Shown here one piece after another: positions 18,033 through 27,373 of a stretch of DNA of 40,023 bases. The stretch is from Bacteroidales bacterium (GTDB taxonomy: Bacteria > Bacteroidota > Bacteroidia > Bacteroidales > VadinHA17): positions 1-40,023 of the forward strand of contig PLNF01000137.1 of NCBI GenBank assembly GCA_003141715.1. Direction: 5' to 3'. The notes under the pieces were generated by a model that had not been told where the DNA came from, ran no database searches, and worked only from the letters and a program-made list of their open reading frames with translations. The position numbers and the translations under genes are program-made. How positions within the stretch are numbered: the first letter of the stretch is position 1; each line of letters starts with the position of its first letter.

Positions 18033-19736
18033 ATGAAATCAAAAGAAAGAAATAAAATGAAAAAATCACTATATCTGATCAGAGTCATAATGATTCTGTT
18101 GGGAGTGGCTGCTTTCAGCCAGGCTTGTACCAAACTCGATGAAACGCTATACAGCCAGGTATTACCAACCAATTTCTTCAAAAATGATAATGAGTTTGTG
18201 GCTGCACTCGGTTCTGCCTATACTCAATTGGGAGGATATGCTACGGGTGATATTAACGAAGTTCAGGAGATGACCACTGATGAAGTAGTTGTTCCTACCA
18301 GGGGATCTGATTGGGATGACGGTGGTACCCAGAGAAGACTTCATTTACATTCATGGGGGTATGATGACGCTTTTATGAATAATCCATGGGATTTCTGTTA
18401 TTCCGGCGTTAGTACAGCAAACAGGCTTATATACCAGTTCAATACTCTGTCGGATGCGGCACACAAAGATATTTCCGATGGATATGTTAGAGAACTTGTT
18501 ACACTGCGTAGTTTCTTTTACTGGCAGCTGATTGATTTGTACGGAAACGTACCTTATGACAACGACTTTGCAAATGCCCAGGCAGCACCACCTCAGGTTG
18601 CAAGAGCAACTGTGTTTGCGAATGTTGTTAGCGATCTGAAAACAAATGCTTCACTGCTTACGAAAAATGTAGACGGGACAACCTATGGGCGTATGAACTA
18701 TTGGGGAGGACAATTCCTGTTGGCAAAGTTATACCTGAATTCCCAGGTTTATACAGGAACTGCACATTGGGACGAAGCGATTGCTGCCTGTGATGAGATT
18801 ATCAACTCAGGTAAATATAATCTGGAATCCAATTATTTTGCCAACTTCAATGTGAACAATTCCAGTTCCAGTGAGTTTATTTTCGCTATACCCTACGACA
18901 AGATTTTCTTCACTGGATTCAATATGAATATGGCAACTTTGCACTATGGCAGTCAGTTTACATATAACCTTACAGGCCAGCCCTGGAATGGTTACTGTAC
19001 ACTGGAGAAGTTCTATAACTCATATACTGCTGCGGATTTACGAAGAGGTGATGTAGGTACTGTGACAACTCCCGCTACAAAACGAGGCAATTTCCTTGCT
19101 GGCTTTCAATTCAAGAACGGAGGCGGATTAGTAACTGATGATGGCGCTGATGGCACAGATCCAGATGGGAAGCCTCTTAATTTTGGAAATATGGGTGACC
19201 TTATCAATGGAGTACCCGTTCCGCAGATCAATGAACTGGGTCCTGCGGCATGGCGCCAGTCAGGTGTAAGAATAGGTAAATGGGAATTTGAGATAGGTGG
19301 TACACAAGATATGAGTAATGATTATTCAGTATTCCGTTATGCCGATGTGTTGTTGATGAAAGCAGAAGCTCTATGGCGTAAGAGCCATAGCAGTACCGAT
19401 GCAGCGGCACTGGCACTGGTTAACCAGATCAGGGAGCGGGCCGGGTTGACCGATCTGACTAGTTTGGATGGTGCACTAAGTTTTGATCTGGCAGGCGGAA
19501 GTGTTGCCGGCGGAGAATTATTCAATGAAAGGGGACGTGAGATGTTCGCTGAACATTCCAGGCGTCAGGATCTGATCCGGTTTGGATTATGGGCCCAGGT
19601 TAATAAATGGGTTCTTCCACATCACAATACTACCGATGTTGTAAATGCAAAAACGGATGCTTATCTTACTCTGTATCCAATTCCAAAACCAAAAATGGCC
19701 GCTAACTCCAATCTTGTTCAGAACCCGGGTTACTAG
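18033..19736 (+). CDS. SusD/RagB-type surface glycan-binding lipoprotein
   Basis: A 567-residue lipoprotein that caps the SusC barrel and captures substrate at the cell surface. The lipobox is FSQAC; starting at the alternative ATG 18057 would give a more conventional signal (MKKSLYLIRVIMILLGVAAF). The family hallmarks are the N-terminal CTKLDETLYSQVLPTNFF, the TPR-like middle (YVRELVTLRSFFYWQLIDLYG), YADVLLMKAEALWR, and LFNERGREMFAEHSRRQDLIRFG near the end. Length and domain order are complete. It is co-directional with SusC, 19 bases after its stop, and is followed by a strong terminator that separates the pair from the VCBS cluster. Confidence 0.96.
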   Translation: MKSKERNKMKKSLYLIRVIMILLGVAAFSQACTKLDETLYSQVLPTNFFKNDNEFVAALGSAYTQLGGYATGDINEVQEMTTDEVVVPTRGSDWDDGGTQRRLHLHSWGYDDAFMNNPWDFCYSGVSTANRLIYQFNTLSDAAHKDISDGYVRELVTLRSFFYWQLIDLYGNVPYDNDFANAQAAPPQVARATVFANVVSDLKTNASLLTKNVDGTTYGRMNYWGGQFLLAKLYLNSQVYTGTAHWDEAIAACDEIINSGKYNLESNYFANFNVNNSSSSEFIFAIPYDKIFFTGFNMNMATLHYGSQFTYNLTGQPWNGYCTLEKFYNSYTAADLRRGDVGTVTTPATKRGNFLAGFQFKNGGGLVTDDGADGTDPDGKPLNFGNMGDLINGVPVPQINELGPAAWRQSGVRIGKWEFEIGGTQDMSNDYSVFRYADVLLMKAEALWRKSHSSTDAAALALVNQIRERAGLTDLTSLDGALSFDLAGGSVAGGELFNERGREMFAEHSRRQDLIRFGLWAQVNKWVLPHHNTTDVVNAKTDAYLTLYPIPKPKMAANSNLVQNPGY

Positions 19737-19762
19737 CAATAATATTTGAATAAATTATTTTT

Positions 19763-19797
19763 AGAGAGCAGGCAATTATTATATTTGCCTGCTCTCT
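19763..19797 (+). terminator. Rho-independent terminator after susCD
   Basis: A perfect 13-base stem (AGAGAGCAGGCAA, 19763-19775, paired with 19785-19797) closes a 9-base A/T loop and is followed by TTGTTT. It lies 26 bases after the SusD stop. Confidence 0.85.
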
Positions 19798-19870
19798 TTG
19801 TTTATAGGTTATTTTTCAAAATCATGATACTACTTTTTTTATAAATAAATGATCTCTAATAATTTATTCA

Positions 19871-19950
19871 ATTACCCCCTTCCTAACCTTCTCCAAAGGG
19901 GGAAGGAGCAAAACAAATCATCCCGCTTTGCGGGACAGGAAAGGGGGTCA
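19871..19950. repeat. Dispersed G/C-rich intergenic repeat, copy B (inverted)
   Basis: Reverse-complement counterpart of 3181-3260, sharing an uninterrupted core of about 25 bases around the CCCGCTTTGCGGG hairpin. The outer ends ACCCCCTTCC and GGAAAGGGGGT are self-complementary. It lies in the leader of the first VCBS gene, in the 189 bases between the susCD terminator and the lipoprotein start. An apparent in-frame extension of that gene (from 19849) runs through the repeat and is probably not translated. Confidence 0.75.
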
Positions 19951-19986
19951 AATGAAAGCAAATTGTTTAGAGGTATTCTAAATAAT

Positions 19987-22900
19987 ATGGATTATTTAAA
20001 AATCAGAGTTTCATTCACCTGGGTAATTGTGATGATATCCTTGATGATGTTTTCCTGCAAAACCAGACATTCTGGTTCGGATAATGCCCCATTGTTTTCG
20101 CTTCTTGACAAAAAGCAAACTCATATTGGTTTTGTAAACCAGGTGGATTATACCGAGGAATACAATACCTATACATACAGAAATTTTTATAATGGTGCAG
20201 GTGTGGGCATTGGTGACTTTAACAATGACGGATTGCCCGATATCTATTTTTGCGGTAACCTTGTCGGGAACAAACTTTATATCAACAAAGGCAATTTTGT
20301 CTTTGAGGATGTAACAGAAAAAGCCGGTGTGGCTTGCACAGGTTCATGGTCAACAGGCGTAAGTATTGCTGATATTAACGGAGATGGCTGGCTGGATATA
20401 TACGTATGTAAATCAGGTAATCCCGACAGCAAAAACCGTCATAATGAATTGTTTATAAATAACGGAGATCTGACCTTCACGGAAAAAGCCGCTGAATATG
20501 GCCTTGACGTAGTCGGATTATCAAACCATGCAGCTTTTTTTGACTATGATCACGATGGGGACCTTGATTGTTACCTGCTGAACAATTCCTTTCAATCGGT
20601 GACTGATTTCGATATGAAACCCGGGCAACGGGAAATACGTGATTCACTTGGAGGAAATAAATTGTACAGGAATGATAACGGCCATTTTGTGGATGTGAGC
20701 AAAGAGGCTGGTATCTATGGAAGTAAAATTGGCTTCGGGCTGGGTGTAAGCGTCGGAGATGTGAATCGCGATGGCTGGCCGGATATCTATATCTCAAACG
20801 ATTTTTTCGAACGCGACTATCTTTATATCAACAACAAAAACGGCACGTTTACAGAATCCCTTGAAGATCAGATGCGAGAGATCAGTCTGGGTGCCATGGG
20901 AGCTGATATGGCAGATATCAACAACGACGCTTACCCTGAGATTTTTGTGACTGAAATGACTCCTGAAGGAAATGCAAGGCAGAAAACAAAAACATTGTTT
21001 GAAAGCTGGGATAGTTATCAAAAGAAACTAACCAACGGGTACTATCGTCAATTCGCCCGCAATACCCTTCAGCTGAATAACCAAAACGGCTCTTTCAGTG
21101 AAATAGGCAGGTTAAGCGGTGTCAGTACAACAGATTGGAGCTGGGGTGCCCTTATAATGGACCTTGACAACGACGGTTGGAAAGATATTTTTGTGGCCAA
21201 CGGCATTTATAAGGATCTGCTTGACCGTGACTACCTGGATATCTATTCAGATCCTTCAGTAATGCGGTCTATGATAAAAACGGAGGAAAAAGCTATTTTG
21301 AAACTGATCGATATGATTCCTTCCGTGAAAGTTTCAAATTATGCATTTCATAACAACAAGGATCTCACCTTTACCAATTTATCAGAATCCTGGGGGCTTA
21401 ATACACCTTCCTTTTCAAATGGTGCTGCCTATGCAGATCTTGATAACGACGGAGATCTCGATCTGGTGGTAAACAATGTGAATATGCCGCCCTTCATCTA
21501 CAGGAATGAAACGAACAAAAAGCCGGGATCCAATTTTCTCATGTTGACTTTGAAGGGTTCAGGAAAAAATACCGAAGCCATCGGAGCTGAAGTAACACTA
21601 TACTATGACGGAAAATTAAATTACCAGGAACTAATGCCCATGCGTGGCTTTGAATCCACCGTTGACAACCGGCTTCATTTTGGACTTGGGGCTGCACCGA
21701 TAATTGATTCCATGGTGGTCGACTGGCCCGATGGGAAATGCACCGTTTTACATGGTGTGGCTGTGAATCAATTTTTGAAACTCGATCAGAAAGATGCTGT
21801 TAACAGAAGTCTGAATACCCAGGAAAAGAAGGTTACTCCTGTTTTTCAGAAAGTGGAAAAGATCGCAGGACTGGATTTTAAACATAAAGAGAGTGATTTT
21901 AATGAATTTGACCGCGACAGGCTGCTGTTTCAGATGCAATCCAATGAAGGCCCTCATATGGCAGTCGGCGATGTAAACGGAGATGGTCTTGATGATATTT
22001 ATATTTGTGGTGCAAAAGATTCTCCCGGAGCTTTGTATGTACAGGACAGAAATGGTCATTTCATAAAAACAAATGAAGAATTGTTTGAAGCTGACAAGAT
22101 ATGTGAAGATACCGACTGTGCTTTTTTTGATGCGGACGGTGATGGCGACCTGGACTTATATGTGGCAAGCGGAGGTAATCAATTTCCATCCAGTTCATCC
22201 GCACTTGCAGATCGTTTGTATATAAACGATGGCAAAGGACATTTCACCAAATCTGATCAAATTTTGCCTGCCGGTAAATATGAAAGTACTTCATGCGTGA
22301 GACCTGCTGATTTTGACAAGGATGGCGATATTGACCTGTTTGTAGGTATCCGTTTGCGTCCGTTTGAATATGGCTTACCGGCAAATGGTTACCTGTTGCA
22401 AAATGACGGGCACGGCAATTTTAAAGATGTAACCGCGAAGATTGCGCCCGGATTGTTAAACATAGGCATGATTACAGATATGACATGGGCTGATGTAAAT
22501 AATGATGGTGATCTGGATATGGTGATTGTGGGTGACTGGATGCCGATAAAAATATTTATTAATGAAAATGGGATCTTTAAAGACGAATCTGAAAGGTATG
22601 GCTTATCCAATACAGAAGGATGGTGGCATTCGATTGTTGCAAAAGATCTGAATGGGGACGGAAGGGTGGATTTTATCCTGGGCAACCATGGATTGAATTC
22701 GCGTTTTAAGGCATCAGTGAGTAAACCTGTGACAATGTATGTTAATGATTTTGATCTCAATGGCAGTATCGAACAGATTATCTGTACTTATAATGGAGAT
22801 AAATCATATCCCCTGGCAATGAAGGACGATCTTGTAAAGCAGATTCCTTCGCTGGCCGCCAGGTTTAAGAAGTTCGATGATTATAAGGATGCGACCATTG

Positions 22901-23319
22901 AGGATATTTTTTCACCTGAAGTGTTACAGCGTTCCCTTAAGTTAACTGCGCGATATTTGGAGAGTTGTATGATGATTAACACAGGTCAGGGCTCCTTTCG
23001 CCTTACTCCTCTTCCCATTGAAGCTCAGTTCTCTCCGATCTATGCAATTTGTGCTGATGATTTTGATCATGATGGAATATGTGATATCTTAATCGGAGGA
23101 AACCAGTACAGAGCCAAACCTGAGACAGGTATCAATGATGCGAGCTATGGTCTTTTTCTGAAAGGGAATAAAGATGGAACATGGAAATCTGTTTCTTCTG
23201 TGAAATCTGGTATATTTACAAAAGGAGAAATACGTGATCTGAAGAATCTTAATATTAATGGAAACCGATACATTGTAGTTGCAAGAAATAATGATAATTT
23301 ACAGTTTTATAAATATTGA
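19987..23319 (+). CDS. VCBS/FG-GAP repeat lipoprotein with ASPIC/UnbV domain, copy 1
   Basis: A 1110-residue surface or periplasmic lipoprotein. The start at 19987 gives MDYLKIRVSF...LMMFSC with the lipid Cys at 24; the longer frame from 19849 reads through a repeat and was rejected. Two arms of FG-GAP/VCBS repeats with calcium-type DxNxDG loops (GDFNNDGLPDIYF, ADINGDGWLDIYV, GDVNGDGLDDIYI) flank a central ASPIC/UnbV domain at about 530-600 (AIGAEVTLYY to VVDWPDGK). The repeats probably fold into two beta-propellers. A non-repeat segment near 950-980 (DDYKDATIEDIFSPEVL) is shared with the two paralogues downstream. Such proteins often accompany SusCD pairs, but their role is not established; glycan or protein binding at the surface is inferred. 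Confidence 0.9.
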   Translation: MDYLKIRVSFTWVIVMISLMMFSCKTRHSGSDNAPLFSLLDKKQTHIGFVNQVDYTEEYNTYTYRNFYNGAGVGIGDFNNDGLPDIYFCGNLVGNKLYINKGNFVFEDVTEKAGVACTGSWSTGVSIADINGDGWLDIYVCKSGNPDSKNRHNELFINNGDLTFTEKAAEYGLDVVGLSNHAAFFDYDHDGDLDCYLLNNSFQSVTDFDMKPGQREIRDSLGGNKLYRNDNGHFVDVSKEAGIYGSKIGFGLGVSVGDVNRDGWPDIYISNDFFERDYLYINNKNGTFTESLEDQMREISLGAMGADMADINNDAYPEIFVTEMTPEGNARQKTKTLFESWDSYQKKLTNGYYRQFARNTLQLNNQNGSFSEIGRLSGVSTTDWSWGALIMDLDNDGWKDIFVANGIYKDLLDRDYLDIYSDPSVMRSMIKTEEKAILKLIDMIPSVKVSNYAFHNNKDLTFTNLSESWGLNTPSFSNGAAYADLDNDGDLDLVVNNVNMPPFIYRNETNKKPGSNFLMLTLKGSGKNTEAIGAEVTLYYDGKLNYQELMPMRGFESTVDNRLHFGLGAAPIIDSMVVDWPDGKCTVLHGVAVNQFLKLDQKDAVNRSLNTQEKKVTPVFQKVEKIAGLDFKHKESDFNEFDRDRLLFQMQSNEGPHMAVGDVNGDGLDDIYICGAKDSPGALYVQDRNGHFIKTNEELFEADKICEDTDCAFFDADGDGDLDLYVASGGNQFPSSSSALADRLYINDGKGHFTKSDQILPAGKYESTSCVRPADFDKDGDIDLFVGIRLRPFEYGLPANGYLLQNDGHGNFKDVTAKIAPGLLNIGMITDMTWADVNNDGDLDMVIVGDWMPIKIFINENGIFKDESERYGLSNTEGWWHSIVAKDLNGDGRVDFILGNHGLNSRFKASVSKPVTMYVNDFDLNGSIEQIICTYNGDKSYPLAMKDDLVKQIPSLAARFKKFDDYKDATIEDIFSPEVLQRSLKLTARYLESCMMINTGQGSFRLTPLPIEAQFSPIYAICADDFDHDGICDILIGGNQYRAKPETGINDASYGLFLKGNKDGTWKSVSSVKSGIFTKGEIRDLKNLNINGNRYIVVARNNDNLQFYKY

Positions 23320-23328
23320 CAAATAACT

Positions 23329-23955
23329 ATGAAGACAAGAACAAATTGGCTATTGATACTCCTGATTTCGGGATTTATTATTTCAGGATGTTCACCAAGA
23401 GCAAAATATGAGCGCAGGTTAAAGCATGAACTGGCAAGCGGGGTAAGATATGATTCATTATTTCTTGGATTGTACTTTGGGATGCCTGAAAAGGATTTCT
23501 ATGTGCATTGTTGGAATCTTAACCATAAAGGATTACTAAAACAAGGTGAGAGCAATACAACTGCAGAATATCAATTGAAAGACGAATTAAAACATCCGGC
23601 TGTAATGGATTTTTATCCGAAATTTAATCAGGGTAAAATTTCTGAGATGCCCGTATCGTTTAAATATAAAGGATGGGCCCCATGGAATAAAGCATTATCT
23701 TCCGATAATCTTCAGATTGAGGTGCAGAAATGGTACGAGAAAGTCTATGGCGGGGGCTTTATAAAAGTTAAGCATCCTTTACATGGTATAGCTTATGTAA
23801 AGATAGACGGGAACCGGCGCATCTCAATATTTAAAGAAAACGACTTGCGTGTTTGGGCTGTATTTACTGATATGTCTGTAAAAAAAGGATGGAACGATTC
23901 AGTTTCTAAGCCTGAGAATATTACGTCTGATACCACAAGTAGTTTAAAGAAATAG
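23329..23955 (+). CDS. Small lipoprotein of unknown function between two VCBS genes
   Basis: A 208-residue lipoprotein: MKTRTNWLLILLISGFIISGC, lipid Cys at 21. I do not recognise a named domain. Visible features are a basic helix after the anchor (RAKYERRLKHEL), a conserved-looking core YDSLFLGLYFGMPEKDFYVH with HCWNLN just after it, MDFYPKFN, YKGWAPWNKAL, and a C-terminal beta part with YVKIDGNRRISIF, ending in a polar Ser/Thr tail. It begins 9 bases after the first VCBS gene and ends 1 base before the ATG of the second VCBS frame, so it is almost certainly co-transcribed. The context suggests an accessory subunit of the VCBS lipoproteins; no function is assigned. Confidence 0.8.
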   Translation: MKTRTNWLLILLISGFIISGCSPRAKYERRLKHELASGVRYDSLFLGLYFGMPEKDFYVHCWNLNHKGLLKQGESNTTAEYQLKDELKHPAVMDFYPKFNQGKISEMPVSFKYKGWAPWNKALSSDNLQIEVQKWYEKVYGGGFIKVKHPLHGIAYVKIDGNRRISIFKENDLRVWAVFTDMSVKKGWNDSVSKPENITSDTTSSLKK

Positions 23956-23982
23956 GATGCTATTAAAAGCGCGACTTAATCT

Positions 23983-24030
23983 ACCTCCTAAATCCCCATT
24001 CAGGGGGAGCTTCACACAAAAAAAGACCCC
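23983..24030. repeat. Dispersed CCCC/GGGG repeat inside a gene leader or N-terminus
   Basis: The bases AAATCCCCATTCAGGGGGAGC form a CCCC-ATTCA-GGGG hairpin with a pyrimidine-rich lead and a trailing A-rich GACCCC. Translated in the VCBS frame it gives LPPKSPFRGSF, a peptide type often produced by short bacterial intergenic repeats. It sits between the small lipoprotein gene and the most likely start of the second VCBS gene. Confidence 0.55.
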
Positions 24031-24037
24031 AGTTTGG

Positions 24038-27000
24038 ATGGGTTGGGGGTTGTATTTGCTGATGCCATTATTCATAATTGCCTGTGCTAAACAGTCAGGT
24101 AATCATCTGTTTACACTTATGCCTGTATCGGTCACCCATGCTGATTTTGTAAACAAATTAGATTATGACACTCAGCTTAAAAAGAAGTTCAACGTTTACA
24201 CATTCCGTAATTTTTACAATGGCGGAGGTGTGGCTCTGGGTGATGTTAATAATGACGGCCTTTTGGATATCTTCATGACCTCAAATATGGGTACTAATAA
24301 GCTGTATCTGAATAAGGGAAATTTTGAGTTTGAAGATATTTCTGAAAAGGCAGGTATTGAAGGTAAAGGATGGTCAACAGGTGTCAGTTTTGCTGATGTT
24401 AACGGAGATGGGTTGATTGACATTTATGTGTGTAAGTCTGGGAATGAAGCAGGTATTAGGAACCATAATGAATTGTATATCAATAATGGAGATCTGACAT
24501 TCACAGAAAAAGCAAAAGAATATGGTATAGATGAGTCATCCGGAAATTCCACCGAAGGAGTGTTTTTTGATTACGACAAAGATGGTGATCTGGACTTGTT
24601 TTTATTAAAAAATTTTCCTATTGCTATCGGCAGTTTTAATCTGAAGGATAATAAGCGTTTAGTCCGCGATTCTATCGGCGGAGATAAACTTTTCAGAAAC
24701 GATGGGAATAAATTTACGGATGTCAGCGCTTCAGCCGGCATATATGGAAGCTCAATTGGATTTGGAATGGGTGTTTCGGTCGGGGATATAAATCAGGATG
24801 GCTGGATGGATATCTATGTGTCAAATGATTTTTTTGAACGTGATTATATGTACATCAATAATCATGATGGAACATTTAAGGAAACATTGGTTGATATGAT
24901 TAAATCTACTCCTATATCATCCATGGGAAGTGATATGGCAGATCTTAATAATGATCATTATCCGGAAATATTTGCCACCGATATGCTTCCCGAACATAAT
25001 GACCGCCTAAAAACAAAAACGACATTTGAAGATTGGGCCAATTATAAATCAAATGTTGACAATGGGTACTTTCACCAGTTTACACGTAATATGCTGCAGT
25101 TAAACAACGCCGATGGCACCTTCAGTGAAATCGGGAGGTTTGCAGGGGTTTCGGCTACTGACTGGTCATGGGGTGGTTTGATAATGGATCTTGATAATGA
25201 TGGGTTGAAAGATATATTTGTTGCAAATGGTATTTATAAGGATCTAACTGATCAGGATTATATTCAATATTTTTCAAATCGCGATGTAGTTATGTCAATC
25301 GTAGTAGGTAAAAATGTTGATTATAAAACCCTCATCGATGCAATTCCATCGGTTAAAATCCCCAGTTATGCTTTTAAAAATATGGGTAACTACCGGTTTC
25401 AGAATGTGGCGGCTTCCTGGGGTCTTGGCGACCCTGGTTTTTCAAATGGCGCGGCCTATGGTGATCTTGATAACGATGGAGATCTCGACCTGGTTGTAAA
25501 CAATGTAAATTTGCCTATGTCAATTTACCGTAATGAAACCAATCATCTGTTGCCTGACAATCATTTTCTGAAAGTCATTTTAAAGGGAGAAGGCAAAAAT
25601 ACTGAAGCCATAGGTGCAAAAGTGACTGCAAAGAATAAAGGGAAGTTCGTATATCTGGAACAAATGCCGATGCGTGGATATTTGTCAACTGTCGATCCTC
25701 GCCCTAATCTTGGCTTGGGTCCGTTAACTATGGTAGATTCCCTCATTGTTGAATGGCCGGATGACCGGGTCACAATTCTGACAAATGTAAAAACAAATCA
25801 GATTCTGACTTTGTACCAGAAAGATGCCCTGAAAATGTCATATCATGTGGTAGGTCCTGTAAGCTCAATAAACACATACTTTAAAGATATAAGCAGTGAA
25901 AACAGGATAAATTTTGTACATAAAGAGAATGACTTTAACGATTTTGAGAGAGAACCTTTGCTATTTCAGATGATGTCGACTGAAGGTCCCCGCATGTGCA
26001 AAGGTGATGTAAACGGAGACGGACTCGAGGACATATATATATGTGGTGCAAAAGGACAACCCGGGGCGTTGATGATACAACAAAAGGACGGTACTTTTCT
26101 TTCAGTTGATAAACCATTATTTGAAGAAGATAAGATATCGGAGGATGTTGATTGCGCAATGTTTGATGCAAATGGCGATGGATATCCGGATCTTTATGTT
26201 GCCAGCGGTGGAAATGAATTTCCGGAGAGTTCATCCGCCCTGGCAGATCGTTTGTATATAAACGATGGTAAAGGAAACTTTACCAAATCGGCCCAGGTAC
26301 TACCTGCAGGTAAATATGAGAGCACTTCATGCGTACGCCCTGCAGACTTTAATAAAGACGGGGCGATGGATTTATTTGTAGGTATACGCCTCAAACCATT
26401 TGAATACGGAGTGCCATGCAATGGATATTTGCTCAGAAACGACGGCAAGGGAAATTTTACCGATGTAACTTCACAGATTGCCCCGGAATTGAAGAACATA
26501 GGTATGATCCGCGACATGTTGTGGGCAGACGTGGATGGGGACGGAGATCTGGATATGATTATTGCAGGAGACTGGATGCCTTTAAAAGTGTTCATTAATG
26601 ACAATGGCAGGTTTAAAGAAAAAAAGGATGCATTCGGCTCTGATAAAACAGCAGGTTGGTGGAATTGTCTGGCAGCCGGCGATTTCAACGGCGACGGGAA
26701 GATCGATTTTATAGCCGGAAATCATGGTTTGAACTCTAGGTTTAAGGCAACACCGGAAAAACCTGTTAGCATGTATGTGAACGATTTTGATCTGAACGGA
26801 ACAGTAGAACAGATAATCTGTACTTATGATGGTGATAAATCATATCCTCTTGCCTTAAAGCATGATCTGACGAGACAAATTCCGGAGTTGTTAAAAAAGT
26901 ACCCGAAATATGATATGTATAAAGATCAGCAGATTACGGACATATTTACACCGGAACAGTTAAAGAATTCTATCCGTTTAGATGCAGATCTCCTTGAAAC

Positions 27001-27364
27001 CTCACTGTTCCTAAATGATGGCACCGGGCATTTCACAAGGAAACCTCTACCTGTTGAGGTACAGTTTTCGCCGATATACGCGGCAGCAGTCGGAAATTAT
27101 AACCATGACGGAAATCTTGATATACTGCTTGGTGGCAATCTTTACAATGTAAAACCCGAAGTAGGACGCTATGATGCCAGTTATGGAACATTATTACTGG
27201 GTGACGGACATGGAAATTTCAGATATGTACCGGCAAAGATATCCGGATTTCATCTTGACGGAGAGATCCGGGATATTAAAGAAGTAACAACATCAAAAGG
27301 CAAAATTCTGGTGGTCGCCCGTAGTAATGATCCTTTACAAGTTTTTAAAGAAATAGGCCGGTGA
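24038..27364 (+). CDS. VCBS/FG-GAP repeat lipoprotein with ASPIC/UnbV domain, copy 2
   Basis: A 1108-residue paralogue of the flanking VCBS proteins. The start at 24038 gives MGWGLYLLMPLFIIAC (lipid Cys 16) and a length within 4 residues of its paralogues. An ATG at 23957 is also in frame, 1 base after the preceding gene, and would add 27 residues read from a dispersed repeat; it supplies the basic residues missing from the short signal, so the start is uncertain. Propeller arm 1 has DVNNDGLLDIFM and ADVNGDGLIDIYV; ASPIC/UnbV lies near 523-595 (AIGAKVTAKN to IVEWPDDR); arm 2 has GDVNGDGLEDIYI and GDFNGDGKIDFIAG. The shared YPKYDMYKDQQITDIF segment follows. By eye it is closer to copy 1 than to copy 3. 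Confidence 0.88.
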   Translation: MGWGLYLLMPLFIIACAKQSGNHLFTLMPVSVTHADFVNKLDYDTQLKKKFNVYTFRNFYNGGGVALGDVNNDGLLDIFMTSNMGTNKLYLNKGNFEFEDISEKAGIEGKGWSTGVSFADVNGDGLIDIYVCKSGNEAGIRNHNELYINNGDLTFTEKAKEYGIDESSGNSTEGVFFDYDKDGDLDLFLLKNFPIAIGSFNLKDNKRLVRDSIGGDKLFRNDGNKFTDVSASAGIYGSSIGFGMGVSVGDINQDGWMDIYVSNDFFERDYMYINNHDGTFKETLVDMIKSTPISSMGSDMADLNNDHYPEIFATDMLPEHNDRLKTKTTFEDWANYKSNVDNGYFHQFTRNMLQLNNADGTFSEIGRFAGVSATDWSWGGLIMDLDNDGLKDIFVANGIYKDLTDQDYIQYFSNRDVVMSIVVGKNVDYKTLIDAIPSVKIPSYAFKNMGNYRFQNVAASWGLGDPGFSNGAAYGDLDNDGDLDLVVNNVNLPMSIYRNETNHLLPDNHFLKVILKGEGKNTEAIGAKVTAKNKGKFVYLEQMPMRGYLSTVDPRPNLGLGPLTMVDSLIVEWPDDRVTILTNVKTNQILTLYQKDALKMSYHVVGPVSSINTYFKDISSENRINFVHKENDFNDFEREPLLFQMMSTEGPRMCKGDVNGDGLEDIYICGAKGQPGALMIQQKDGTFLSVDKPLFEEDKISEDVDCAMFDANGDGYPDLYVASGGNEFPESSSALADRLYINDGKGNFTKSAQVLPAGKYESTSCVRPADFNKDGAMDLFVGIRLKPFEYGVPCNGYLLRNDGKGNFTDVTSQIAPELKNIGMIRDMLWADVDGDGDLDMIIAGDWMPLKVFINDNGRFKEKKDAFGSDKTAGWWNCLAAGDFNGDGKIDFIAGNHGLNSRFKATPEKPVSMYVNDFDLNGTVEQIICTYDGDKSYPLALKHDLTRQIPELLKKYPKYDMYKDQQITDIFTPEQLKNSIRLDADLLETSLFLNDGTGHFTRKPLPVEVQFSPIYAAAVGNYNHDGNLDILLGGNLYNVKPEVGRYDASYGTLLLGDGHGNFRYVPAKISGFHLDGEIRDIKEVTTSKGKILVVARSNDPLQVFKEIGR

Positions 27365-27373
27365 AATTTTCAT

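Noticed and set aside
26194-26688. 164-codon minus-strand frame inside VCBS copy 2
   Set aside because: The calcium-loop codons of VCBS repeats generate open antisense frames rich in Ser/Pro; similar shadows occur in the other copies at the same places.
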